Source: Kiritimatiellaceae bacterium
GTDB lineage: Bacteria > Verrucomicrobiota > Kiritimatiellia > Kiritimatiellales > Tichowtungiaceae
Length of the DNA: 64,000 nucleotides
Direction of reading: 5' to 3'
Assembly (NCBI GenBank): GCA_013141415.1
Contig: JABFQY010000001.1
Location: 186,001-250,000, forward strand
Part shown: positions 16,408 to 23,493 of the stretch, piece after piece
Position numbering within the stretch: the first letter of the stretch is position 1
Layout of the letters: each line of letters opens with the position of its first letter
Position numbers and translations under genes: made by a program
Notes under the pieces: generated by a model
The model's database searches: none
What the model was told of the DNA's origin: nothing
The model's input: only the letters and a program-made list of their open reading frames with translations

Positions 16408-17388
16408 TCAGGCGAAAAACGCTTTATACAAATTCAGTGCGCTTACCAGTGAAATCAGAACGCCAACCATGATTAACAGCGCTTTAGCGTGAACTTTGCG
16501 TGTCAGCAGTGCCGCCAGCGGGGCGGTAAACACGCCGCCGAGCACCAGTCCGGCGACAACCGGCCAGGGCCCGTTACCCACCAGCAGCGAAAAGGCAATC
16601 GCACTGCCGAAGGTCAGGAAGAACTCGGCAAAATTCACCGAACCGATCGTTGTTCTGGGATCGTGACCCGAGCCGATCAGCGTGGTGGTTACAACCGGGC
16701 CCCAGCCGCCGCCGCCCACGGAATCAACAAAGCCGCCGAACAGGGCGAGCTTCGCCACATGCTTAGGTTCGTGCTGCGCCGCCTTATATTTGCGGAAAAT
16801 TTTGCTGACGAGATACAGCCCCATTAAGAACAGGTAGATTGAAATGTACGGCTTCAGCACCTTGCCATCAATGGATGAAACCAGAAATGCTCCGGCGACC
16901 GCGCCGATAATTCCCGGCACCAGTAGCCGCAGGAACAGCTTCGCATTCACGTTTTTCATCCGGACATGGGAAATTCCGGAGATACCGGTCGTGAAAACCT
17001 CGGCAATATGCACACTGGCTGTTGCAACGGCCGGCGGAATGCCCGACGCCAGCAGAAATGTATTCGACGTTATGCCGTAGGCCATGCCGAGAGCCCCGTC
17101 GATGGTTTGTGCGAGCACGCCCACGGCGACGGCGCTCCAGAACAGTCGGCTTTGCAAGGTTCCCAGAACGATCTGTCCTGCGCTTTCAAGGCTGCCCGAA
17201 AAGTTGAATAGACGAACAGCCAGATAGCCGACAGCTCCGACAAACATGAACGCCGCCAGCCAGGCTCCGACTCTCAGGATCGGATGGTCGCCAGGATGTG
17301 CGACCGACGTTTCGATCGGGGATAAATCCAATGTCGCATGCTCAGCACCGGCGGGGTTAGTTGCCAAATCAATATTTACAAGTTTCAT
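16408..17388 (-). CDS. TauE/SafE family sulfite or sulfur-anion exporter
   Basis: A 326-residue membrane protein with about eight hydrophobic helices. The start at 17388 (MKLVNIDLATNP) has GAGAAG upstream. TauE/SafE features include QTIDGALGMAYGITSN, ASVHIAEVFTTGISGISH, the GGFVDSVGGGGWGPVVTTTLIG block and SVNFAEFFLTF. The family moves sulfite, sulfoacetate or other sulfur oxyanions or organosulfonates. It is divergent from the ArsR-CoA-disulfide reductase-ferredoxin genes, which fits a sulfur-handling locus under shared control. The usual role is export, but direction and substrate are inferred. Confidence 0.9.
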   Translation of the reverse strand: MKLVNIDLATNPAGAEHATLDLSPIETSVAHPGDHPILRVGAWLAAFMFVGAVGYLAVRLFNFSGSLESAGQIVLGTLQSRLFWSAVAVGVLAQTIDGALGMAYGITSNTFLLASGIPPAVATASVHIAEVFTTGISGISHVRMKNVNAKLFLRLLVPGIIGAVAGAFLVSSIDGKVLKPYISIYLFLMGLYLVSKIFRKYKAAQHEPKHVAKLALFGGFVDSVGGGGWGPVVTTTLIGSGHDPRTTIGSVNFAEFFLTFGSAIAFSLLVGNGPWPVVAGLVLGGVFTAPLAALLTRKVHAKALLIMVGVLISLVSALNLYKAFFA

Positions 17389-17452
17389 GATCAACTTCTC
17401 AGTATTTAAAGACAGATAACCAGAACTGCGGTCGGCCTGCAATGATAAACAT

Positions 17453-17479
17453 GATAAACATTATCGCGTAATACGTATT
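17453..17479. promoter_or_regulatory. Palindromes in the TauE-ArsR intergenic region
   Basis: GATAA-ACA-TTATC (17453-17465) and AATACGTATT (17470-17479) are perfect palindromes in the A+T-rich divergent spacer. The first is preceded by a second GATAAAC. They are candidate operators for the exporter promoter, bound by the adjacent ArsR protein or another regulator. Confidence 0.45.
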
Positions 17480-17536
17480 TAGCTATAAGGGTATTAATGC
17501 CGAAAAACCGGAGATTTTAATTGCTTTAAATTTATA

Positions 17537-17556
17537 ACATTATAATTTTCTAATGT
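17537..17556. promoter_or_regulatory. Candidate ArsR operator overlapping a TATAAT box
   Basis: ACATTA-N8-TAATGT is a perfect inverted repeat. A TATAAT hexamer (17541-17546) lies inside it, just upstream of the ArsR gene. Binding here would block the promoter of the regulator and the downstream reductase, the usual ArsR autorepression layout. Confidence 0.6.
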
Positions 17557-17567
17557 ATGAGGTGGAT

Positions 17568-17867
17568 ATGAACAATCGAGAACGGGAAATGACGGCAGAG
17601 GTGCTTAAGGCGATGGCGCATCCGGTACGGCTCGGCGTGATTGAACTGCTGGCGGACGGCGAGCAAACCTGTACGGAACTGTTTGAGCAGCTGGGATGCA
17701 GCCAGTCGCTGATGTCGCAACAGCTTAAAATCCTCTGTCAGCAGAAGCTGATTTCCATCCGCAAGGAGGGGACGCAGAAATACTGCGCGTTGCAGAATCC
17801 TGATTTCCTGAAACTGTTCGACTGTATGAGCAAACACCTGAGAACCTTTTTACACTTCAAGGACTGA
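17568..17867 (+). CDS. ArsR family winged-helix regulator
   Basis: A 99-residue repressor with the ArsR fold: MAHPVRLGVIELLADGEQTCTELFEQLGCSQSLMSQQLKILCQQKLISIRKEGTQ-type helix-turn-helix and wing, followed by a C-terminal dimerisation helix. Five cysteines are present (in QTCTE, LGCSQ, ILCQQ, KYCAL and FDCMS); the spread suggests thiol or persulfide sensing like SqrR/BigR rather than the ELCVCDL arsenic motif, which is absent. The start at 17568 follows GAGGTGG, although an in-frame ATG at 17553 is possible. The gene ends eight bases before the large sulfur-transfer fusion gene and is probably co-transcribed with it. Confidence 0.88.
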   Translation: MNNREREMTAEVLKAMAHPVRLGVIELLADGEQTCTELFEQLGCSQSLMSQQLKILCQQKLISIRKEGTQKYCALQNPDFLKLFDCMSKHLRTFLHFKD

Positions 17868-17874
17868 ATAAATT

Positions 17875-20295
17875 ATGAAACCGAAAAAAATTATCATCAT
17901 TGGCGGCGTGGCTGGCGGAGCCAGCGCGGCGGCGCGCGCCCGGCGGCTGAGCGAAGAAGCGGAAATCATTTTGCTCGAACGCGGCCTGTACGTCTCGTTC
18001 GCCAACTGCGGTCTGCCGTACCACATTGGCGGCGAAATCGCCGACCGCGACCGTTTGCTCGTCACCACGCCGGAACAGCTCCGCACCCGATTCCGGCTTG
18101 ATGTGCGCACGCAAAACGAAGTCACCGCGATTTATCCGGCGGCGAAAGAAGTCGAAATCAAAAATCTGGAAACCGGAAAAGTTTACCGCGAGTCGTACGA
18201 CGCGCTGATTCTCAGTCCCGGCGCACATCCGGTTCATCCGCCAGTGCCCGGCATCGACAGTCCGAAGGTTCTTTCGCTCCGCAACATGGAGGACATGGAT
18301 CGCATCATCAAAGCGCTCGACGGCAAGCAGCACGCCACTGTCATCGGCGGCGGTTACATCGGTCTCGAAATGGTCGAAGCGCTGCGTCAGCGGAAAATCG
18401 CCACCGCGCTGATCCAACGTCCGGCGCAGGTGATGAATCTGGCTGATCCGGAAATGGTTTCGATTCTTCATCAGGAACTGACACTCAACGGCGTTGATCT
18501 GCGTCTGAATACTTCGGTCACCCGCTACAGCGAGTCGGCGAACGGGTTGAAGCTGACACTCAGCTCCGGTGAAACGCTTGAAACCGGCGTGGTAATTCTG
18601 GCGATCGGCGTAAAACCCGAAACCGCGCTCGCCGAAGCGGCGGGCCTTGAACTCGGTCCGCACGGCGGCATCAAGGTGAACGACCGGATGCAAACCTCGG
18701 ACGCAAACATTTACGCGGTCGGCGATGCGGTCGAAGTCACCGACTTTATCACCCGCCAGTCTGCGCTGATTCCGCTGGCCGGACCGGCCAATCGGCAGGG
18801 ACGCATTGCCGCCGACAATATGTTCGGTCGCGACTCGCGCTACAAAGACACGCAGGGCACCGCGATCTGCAAGGTCTTCAACCTCGCTATCGGTATGACC
18901 GGCCTCAGCGAAAAAGCGGCGAAGCGCGCCGGAATTCCGTTTGAAAAAATCTACGTTCATCCCGCCAGCCACGCATCATATTATCCCGGCGCCTCGCCGC
19001 TGAGCATTAAAATGCTGTTCGATCCGAAAGATGGAAAAGTGCTCGGCGCGCAAGCGGTCGGCTCCGACGGCGTGGATAAGCGAATTGATGTTTTTGCCGT
19101 CGCCATTCGCGCCGGACTGACCGTTTATGATCTCGAGGAGCTTGAACTTTCCTACGCGCCGCCGTACGGCTCCGCCAAAGATCCCGTTAATATGGCTGGA
19201 TTCGTCGCGGCGAATGCTTTGCGCGGCGACGTCAAACTCTGTCAGGTGGAAGATGTTTTGAAACCGGCGGCGCATCAGCAGGTGCTCGATGTCCGCACGT
19301 CCGGCGAAGTGGCGGCGGGCACGATTCCCGGTGCGAAGAATATTCCGCTCGATGAACTGCGCGACCGGCTTGGCGAGCTTTCGAAAGAAAAGGAATATCT
19401 CGTCTTCTGTAAAGTGGGACAGCGCGGCTATCTCGCCTGCCGCATTCTGACGCAGAACGGATTTAAATGCCGGAACCTCAGCGGCGGCTATACCACGTAT
19501 CAGCGGACGGTTGAAGTACCTGCCGCCGAAATGCCGGAAAAACACAAACCCGCTCAGAATGTTGAAAAGGAACCGACCATGAAAATTGTTAAAACCGTTA
19601 ATGCCTGCGGACTGCAATGCCCCGGCCCGATTCTTCAGCTTAAAAATGCGATTGATGAAGTCAACGAGGGCGAAGCCGTCAGCATCACCGCCACGGATCC
19701 GGGGTTTGTCGCCGACGCCCCGGCCTGGTGCAACACCACCGGCCATGAGCTCGTCAGCATGGAGCCGGCGGGGAAAGGTGAATATCGCGCCACCGTTATC
19801 AAACGCGGCGGGCAGGGTTCCGGTAAACGCGCCATGACCAATGTCGTATTCAGCAACGATTTCGACAAAGCCATGGCCGCCTTTATCATCGCCAACGGCG
19901 CGGCGGCGGCAGGTTATGAAGTGACGCTGTTTTTCACCTTCTGGGGAATTAACATTCTGCGGAAGTCCGGGCCGGTTGCGGCGAAGAAAAACCTGATCGA
20001 AAAAATGTTCGGCTTCATGATGCCGAAAGGTGCGGAGCGTCTGAAGCTTTCGCAGATGAATATGGGCGGCATGGGTCTGGCGATGATCAAAGGCATTATG
20101 AAGAAGAAAAACGTCATGCCGCTTTCGGCGCTTATCGCTCAGGCAAAACTTGGCGGAGTTAAGCTGGTTGTCTGCACCATGAGCATGGATTTGATGGGCA
20201 TTAAGAAAGAAGAACTGATCGATGGAGTTGAAGAAGGCGGAGTCGCCATGTACATTGACCGTCTTAGCTGTTCATCGGCCAACCTGTTCATTTAA
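17875..20295 (+). CDS. CoA-disulfide reductase-like / rhodanese / TusA / DsrE2 four-domain fusion
   Basis: An 806-residue multi-domain protein. Residues 1-445 are a pyridine nucleotide-disulfide oxidoreductase of the CoA-disulfide reductase/NADH-dependent persulfide reductase group: IIIIGGVAGGASAAARARR for FAD, redox Cys 45 in FANCGLPY, and GGGYIGLEM for NAD(P)H. Residues about 455-555 form a rhodanese domain with Cys 512 (FCKVGQRG). Residues about 569-640 form a TusA domain with Cys 582 in CPGP. Residues about 647-806 form a DsrE2-like domain with Cys 767 (VCTMSMDLMG). The four reactive cysteines can form a relay that moves sulfane sulfur and releases it as sulfide. An internal ATG at 19579 starts the TusA part. 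Domain calls are secure; direction of flow is inferred. Confidence 0.93.
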   Translation: MKPKKIIIIGGVAGGASAAARARRLSEEAEIILLERGLYVSFANCGLPYHIGGEIADRDRLLVTTPEQLRTRFRLDVRTQNEVTAIYPAAKEVEIKNLETGKVYRESYDALILSPGAHPVHPPVPGIDSPKVLSLRNMEDMDRIIKALDGKQHATVIGGGYIGLEMVEALRQRKIATALIQRPAQVMNLADPEMVSILHQELTLNGVDLRLNTSVTRYSESANGLKLTLSSGETLETGVVILAIGVKPETALAEAAGLELGPHGGIKVNDRMQTSDANIYAVGDAVEVTDFITRQSALIPLAGPANRQGRIAADNMFGRDSRYKDTQGTAICKVFNLAIGMTGLSEKAAKRAGIPFEKIYVHPASHASYYPGASPLSIKMLFDPKDGKVLGAQAVGSDGVDKRIDVFAVAIRAGLTVYDLEELELSYAPPYGSAKDPVNMAGFVAANALRGDVKLCQVEDVLKPAAHQQVLDVRTSGEVAAGTIPGAKNIPLDELRDRLGELSKEKEYLVFCKVGQRGYLACRILTQNGFKCRNLSGGYTTYQRTVEVPAAEMPEKHKPAQNVEKEPTMKIVKTVNACGLQCPGPILQLKNAIDEVNEGEAVSITATDPGFVADAPAWCNTTGHELVSMEPAGKGEYRATVIKRGGQGSGKRAMTNVVFSNDFDKAMAAFIIANGAAAAGYEVTLFFTFWGINILRKSGPVAAKKNLIEKMFGFMMPKGAERLKLSQMNMGGMGLAMIKGIMKKKNVMPLSALIAQAKLGGVKLVVCTMSMDLMGIKKEELIDGVEEGGVAMYIDRLSCSSANLFI

Positions 20296-20310
20296 CCAAG
20301 GGAGAACGTC

Positions 20311-20484
20311 ATGGCACGAATCATCAAAAAAGACGAATGTATAAACTGCGGAGCCTGTGAGCCGGTTTGTCCGGTGGGCTGTATTTCTGAAGTAGGCGAA
20401 AAACGCTTCATCAAAGCGGCGGACTGTATCGACTGCGGAGCCTGTGAACCCGTCTGTCCCGTCAGCTGCATTTCCGAAGCGTAA
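20311..20484 (+). CDS. Small 2[4Fe-4S] ferredoxin
   Basis: A 57-residue protein with two nearly identical cluster motifs, CINCGACEPVCPVGCIS and CIDCGACEPVCPVSCIS, each C-x2-C-x2-C-x3-C. It is a low-potential cytosolic electron carrier. AAGGGAGA lies just upstream of the ATG, and the gene begins 15 bases after the sulfur-transfer fusion, suggesting it is its electron partner or part of the same transcript. The extra Cys in PVGCIS/PVSCIS resembles clostridial-type ferredoxins. Confidence 0.93.
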   Translation: MARIIKKDECINCGACEPVCPVGCISEVGEKRFIKAADCIDCGACEPVCPVSCISEA

Positions 20485-20489
20485 CGCTT

Positions 20490-21203
20490 TTAGACCGTCG
20501 GCCAGTGATCGGGATACGGTGCTTCGATAACGATCTCCGCTTTGCTGACCGGATGAATCACCGTCAACCGCGCATGGTGCAAGGCAATCGCACCACAGGC
20601 CAGCTTTACTTTTGAGCCGTACTTTTCGTCGCCGACAATCGGACAGCCGACCGCGGCGAGCTGCGCACGGATCTGATGGTAGCGCCCGGTGTGCAGTTGA
20701 ATTTCCAGTAGCGTATGTTTGTCGCCGGGTGAGGTCACCCGGCCTACAGGTGCGGAATGGTTTGTAGGCCCGCTGCCCTCAGCGGGCGTAATAACCCGAT
20801 AATCCAGCAGACACTCTTTCGCCTCGGGATCGCCTTCCTTCGCCACTTCGGCGCGGTAATCGTCGTGAATCAGAAAATGACGCAGCGAACCTTCGTTCTG
20901 CGGCGGCGCGCCGGAAACGACCGCATGGTAGATTTTGGTGAAGCGGTGGGCGCGCATATCGGCGTTCAGACGCGACAGCGCTTTATCGGTGCAGGCGAAC
21001 AGAACGATGCCGCTCACGTCCTTGTCGAGCCGGTGAACGGCGTGCAGGAACACATTGCCCGGCTTGCCTTTGACTTCCTTGATGTATGCTTTCGCGCGGT
21101 CTTCGAGATTGTCCTTATCCGTTCCGCTCGGCTGCGTCAGCAAGCCCGCCGGTTTATTCACCGCCAGCAGTTGGTTGTCGTGATAAAGCACATCAAGAGT
21201 CAT
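20490..21203 (-). CDS. RluA-family pseudouridine synthase with in-frame repeat
   Basis: A 237-residue single-domain enzyme. HAVHRLDKDVSGIVLFA carries the catalytic aspartate, and LHTGRYHQIRAQLAAVG and GDEKYGS follow in the order usual for RluA-type enzymes that modify rRNA or tRNA uridines. Between DYRVITPA and HTLLEIQLHTGR, where relatives have a short beta-hairpin turn, the peptide EGSGPTNHSAPVGRVTSPGD is encoded by palindromic element A3. It converges on the ferredoxin gene, five bases away, and is followed on its own 5' side by VF530. Target position in RNA is unknown. Confidence 0.92.
   Translation of the reverse strand: MTLDVLYHDNQLLAVNKPAGLLTQPSGTDKDNLEDRAKAYIKEVKGKPGNVFLHAVHRLDKDVSGIVLFACTDKALSRLNADMRAHRFTKIYHAVVSGAPPQNEGSLRHFLIHDDYRAEVAKEGDPEAKECLLDYRVITPAEGSGPTNHSAPVGRVTSPGDKHTLLEIQLHTGRYHQIRAQLAAVGCPIVGDEKYGSKVKLACGAIALHHARLTVIHPVSKAEIVIEAPYPDHWPTV
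20723..20788. repeat. Three-arm palindromic element, copy A3, in frame inside RluA-type gene
   Basis: Same three arms as copies A1 and A2, with a longer centre loop (CCTACA, 13 bases, TGTAGG). It is read on the minus strand in the same frame as copy A1, so both RluA proteins contain EGSGPTN...VGRV. Confidence 0.92.
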
Positions 21204-21206
21204 GGG

Positions 21207-21449
21207 CTATCTTCCTCTTCGTTTGCGGCGGGCGTCGGCGACATACCACTGTTCGACCTTTTCCCGCGCCCACGGTGTTTTGCGTAGAAACGTCAGGCTG
21301 GACTTGATCGATGGATCGACCTTGAAGCAGCGGATTCGAATACGCTCGCCCATCTCCTCCCAGCCGTGATCCTCCACCAGCTGATTAAGCATCATCTCCA
21401 GCGTAACGCCGTGCAGCAGATTCCACGGTTGTTCAGATGGTGAGGTCAT
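21207..21449 (-). CDS. VF530/DUF2132 family DNA-binding protein
   Basis: An 80-residue protein matching the VF530 family almost end to end: [58 protein letters not shown], then a basic tail ([10 protein letters not shown]). A Vibrio member has a solved structure and is described as DNA-binding; physiological role is unclear. The start at 21449 shares an ATGA overlap with the stop of the upstream DUF3465 gene. The last base is three away from the pseudouridine synthase start, so four genes here form a tight block. Confidence 0.9.
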   Translation of the reverse strand: MTSPSEQPWNLLHGVTLEMMLNQLVEDHGWEEMGERIRIRCFKVDPSIKSSLTFLRKTPWAREKVEQWYVADARRKRRGR

Positions 21450-21844
21450 TGATAGGCTTGACCGTTGTGTTTTATCCAGCCTGCAGTGTGCCGGCCTTGG
21501 GGGTCGTGATGAGTCCAGTGGATTACACCGCCTTGCGGGTTCCATTCGTATTCGCCAGAAAACCCGACGGTATCACCGACTTTTAGCGAATCAATCCGCG
21601 TCGCTATATCAATGTTGTGAGCTATTAAAAGCGTCTGTCCTGATGCGAGCTTGATGATAAAGCGCTGGTGTCGGCTTCCATTGTTATCATCAGACAGAAC
21701 CTTTATGACCTGTCCGGAGCCTTGTACCTGAATATTGCTTTTGTGATTGGCGAAAGCCGAAGCCACAACCGCGTCGCCGCCACTCCCGAATCCTTCGAGA
21801 GAAACGGAGAACGAAAGAAGAAATATGAAAATCAATCTGTTCAT
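21446..21844 (-). CDS. DUF3465 exported protein
   Basis: A 132-residue protein with an N-terminal signal peptide ([20 protein letters not shown]) and a DUF3465 domain: [53 protein letters not shown] and [18 protein letters not shown]. The domain looks like a small OB-type barrel with conserved histidines. The start at 21844 is supported by an ATGA overlap with the stop of the methyltransferase gene. Function of the family is unknown; its place between cytoplasmic nucleic-acid proteins is notable. Confidence 0.85.
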   Translation of the reverse strand: MNRLIFIFLLSFSVSLEGFGSGGDAVVASAFANHKSNIQVQGSGQVIKVLSDDNNGSRHQRFIIKLASGQTLLIAHNIDIATRIDSLKVGDTVGFSGEYEWNPQGGVIHWTHHDPQGRHTAGWIKHNGQAYQ

Positions 21845-22695
21845 CTGTTGCCGATCCATCTCGCAAACGCACCACTTGGTAGCGGCATGACATCCGGGTT
21901 GCCGGTGAGGAGCATTTCGCCGCAGTCGGTGGCGCCGTTTAAATCCTTGAGCCACTGCGTGAGCAGGTTTTTGAGGATCATCGGCGAGTATTCGGGCGTG
22001 TGGCAGCTCAGGAGTAGGAACGACGGATTGTCCGACAGCAGGTCGCGGCAGAGGCTGAGTAGTTCCGGCAGGGCTTCCTGAATCTTGAAGACCTCGCCTT
22101 TTTTCCCGCGTCCGAACGACGGCGGGTCGAGAATGATGCCGTCGTAGCGCCGCTCGCGTTTAACTTCGCGGCGCAGGAAGCCGATGGCGTCGTCGACGAT
22201 CCAGCGGATCGGCGCTTCTTCCAGTCCGTTGAGCACAGCATTTTCGCGCGCCCAGTCGACCATTCCTTTGGAGGCGTCGAGGTGGCAGACTTCCGCGCCG
22301 CCCTGCGCGGCAGCCAATGTCGATCCGCCGGAGTAGGCAAAGAGATTCAGCACATTGGAGGTTCCGGTTTGCTCTTTGCGCCGCTGCACGGTTTCGCGGA
22401 TCCATTTCCACATGACGCGCTGTTCGGGGAAAATGCCGAGATGTCCGAAGTCGGTGGAAGAAAGTTTAAAGGTGATTCCGGCGACGGTGACCTTCCAGTT
22501 GTCGGGCAGGTTGTGGCGGTTATGCCAGCGGTTCCCGCCTTCACGGTCGAATCCGGCGGAAATATTCTGCCAGTCATTTTCGGGTAGCGACTGCTGCCAA
22601 GCGGCCTGTCCGGCGGGGCGCACCAGTTTCACATCGCCGAAGCGCTCCAGCTTGCGGCCGTCGCCGCTGTCGATCAGTTCATAGTCGTCGTTCAT
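21841..22695 (-). CDS. Class I SAM-dependent rRNA methyltransferase, RlmI/RlmK-like
   Basis: A 284-residue methyltransferase. The SAM-binding motif is VLNLFAYSGGSTLAAAQGGAEVCHLDAS (about residues 114-141), the acidic motif IRWIVDDAIGFLRRE follows, and the catalytic motif is ILDPPSFGRGKKGEVF. This order matches the COG1092-type rRNA cytosine/guanine methyltransferases, but the N-terminal PUA domain of RlmI is lacking and replaced by a short beta-rich region. It probably methylates a 23S rRNA base. First gene of a run (methyltransferase, DUF3465, VF530, RluA) with overlapping start and stop codons. Confidence 0.9.
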   Translation of the reverse strand: MNDDYELIDSGDGRKLERFGDVKLVRPAGQAAWQQSLPENDWQNISAGFDREGGNRWHNRHNLPDNWKVTVAGITFKLSSTDFGHLGIFPEQRVMWKWIRETVQRRKEQTGTSNVLNLFAYSGGSTLAAAQGGAEVCHLDASKGMVDWARENAVLNGLEEAPIRWIVDDAIGFLRREVKRERRYDGIILDPPSFGRGKKGEVFKIQEALPELLSLCRDLLSDNPSFLLLSCHTPEYSPMILKNLLTQWLKDLNGATDCGEMLLTGNPDVMPLPSGAFARWIGNR

Positions 22696-22719
22696 GGGGC
22701 GGGAGTCTAGAGACGAAAC

Positions 22720-22740
22720 CTGAAAGCTGAAAGCTGAAAG
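22720..22740. repeat. Short tandem repeat, three CTGAAAG units
   Basis: Three perfect seven-base units lie in the spacer between the methyltransferase start and the SET-domain gene. No function is evident. Confidence 0.7.
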
Positions 22741-22752
22741 TCGAAGGTCTGC

Positions 22753-23337
22753 TTATCCACAATGCAGGCAGTTCAGAATCGAATCCATCGGTGCGCGCTG
22801 TTCGGCGATGTTGCCGGCGGTTTCCCATTGTTCTGCGGAAAGCAGTTCGCGCAGAGGTTGTTCGACCGTTTGAATGCGTTTGAAAGCTTTTTCGAGCTGG
22901 CGATCCCAGTCGGCGTAGTGGCGGGCGAGGTCGTCGGGGTAGACGACTTTGCGATCGGTTCCTTCGTCGCAGGCGTGGAACGGTTCGAGGATATTGAGCG
23001 AGCCGTAGTCGTTGGTGAGCTCTTCACCTTCCCGGATATCGCGCACGGCCAGCTCAAAGTTGTAGGCGGTGGTGATGCAGTTGGGATTAAAGCTGTGGTT
23101 CATGAAGCGCGTGTTGTCCCAGCAGAAGACATAATTGCCGTCGCGGTTGCGGTAGGAATATTTATAGAGCGTCTCGCGGCAGCGGTCAGGAAGCGCGGCG
23201 ACCTGCTGAGCGGTGAAGAAGCGGTCGAGCGGATCCATCGTCCAGGTAACGGTGCCTTTGGGAATATCGCGGGTGGCGACAATGCCGCAACCGATCTCCT
23301 CACTGATCCAGCGAACTTCTGTGTCGGGGTGTAGCAT
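22753..23337 (-). CDS. SET-domain protein (putative lysine methyltransferase)
   Basis: A 194-residue protein with a compact SET fold: GCGIVATRDIPKGT near the N-terminus, RFMNHSFNPNCITTAY (the pseudoknot NHS motif that binds SAM) at about residues 85-100, and REGEELTNDYGS near residue 115. SET proteins methylate protein lysines; bacterial members are scattered and substrates mostly unknown. The start at 23337 gives MLHPDTEVRWISEEIG with GGGAAA upstream; further upstream the frame runs into the tRNA gene. It lies only 19 bases after the tRNA-Val 3' end on the same strand, so both are probably on one transcript. Confidence 0.88.
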   Translation of the reverse strand: MLHPDTEVRWISEEIGCGIVATRDIPKGTVTWTMDPLDRFFTAQQVAALPDRCRETLYKYSYRNRDGNYVFCWDNTRFMNHSFNPNCITTAYNFELAVRDIREGEELTNDYGSLNILEPFHACDEGTDRKVVYPDDLARHYADWDRQLEKAFKRIQTVEQPLRELLSAEQWETAGNIAEQRAPMDSILNCLHCG

Positions 23338-23356
23338 ATTTTCCCGGGTTAAATAA

Positions 23357-23433
23357 TGGTGGGCGTTACAAGATTCGAACTTGTGACTTCTACCGTGTGA
23401 AGGTAGCGCTCTAACCAACTGAGCTAAACGCCC
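23357..23433 (-). tRNA. tRNA-Val (anticodon CAC)
   Basis: The minus strand gives a full cloverleaf of 77 bases: acceptor GGGCGTT/AACGCCC, D-arm AGCTCAGTTGGTTAGAGC, anticodon stem CTACC/GGTAG with loop TTCACAC (anticodon CAC), and T-arm with GTTCGAATC. The discriminator A and the 3' CCA are encoded. It lies between obgE and the SET-domain gene. Confidence 0.97.
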
Positions 23434-23493
23434 TCAAATCCTCCTTCGTTCGCCGCCGCCGAACTCCGGCGCGACAAAAAAGAAGCATACCTT

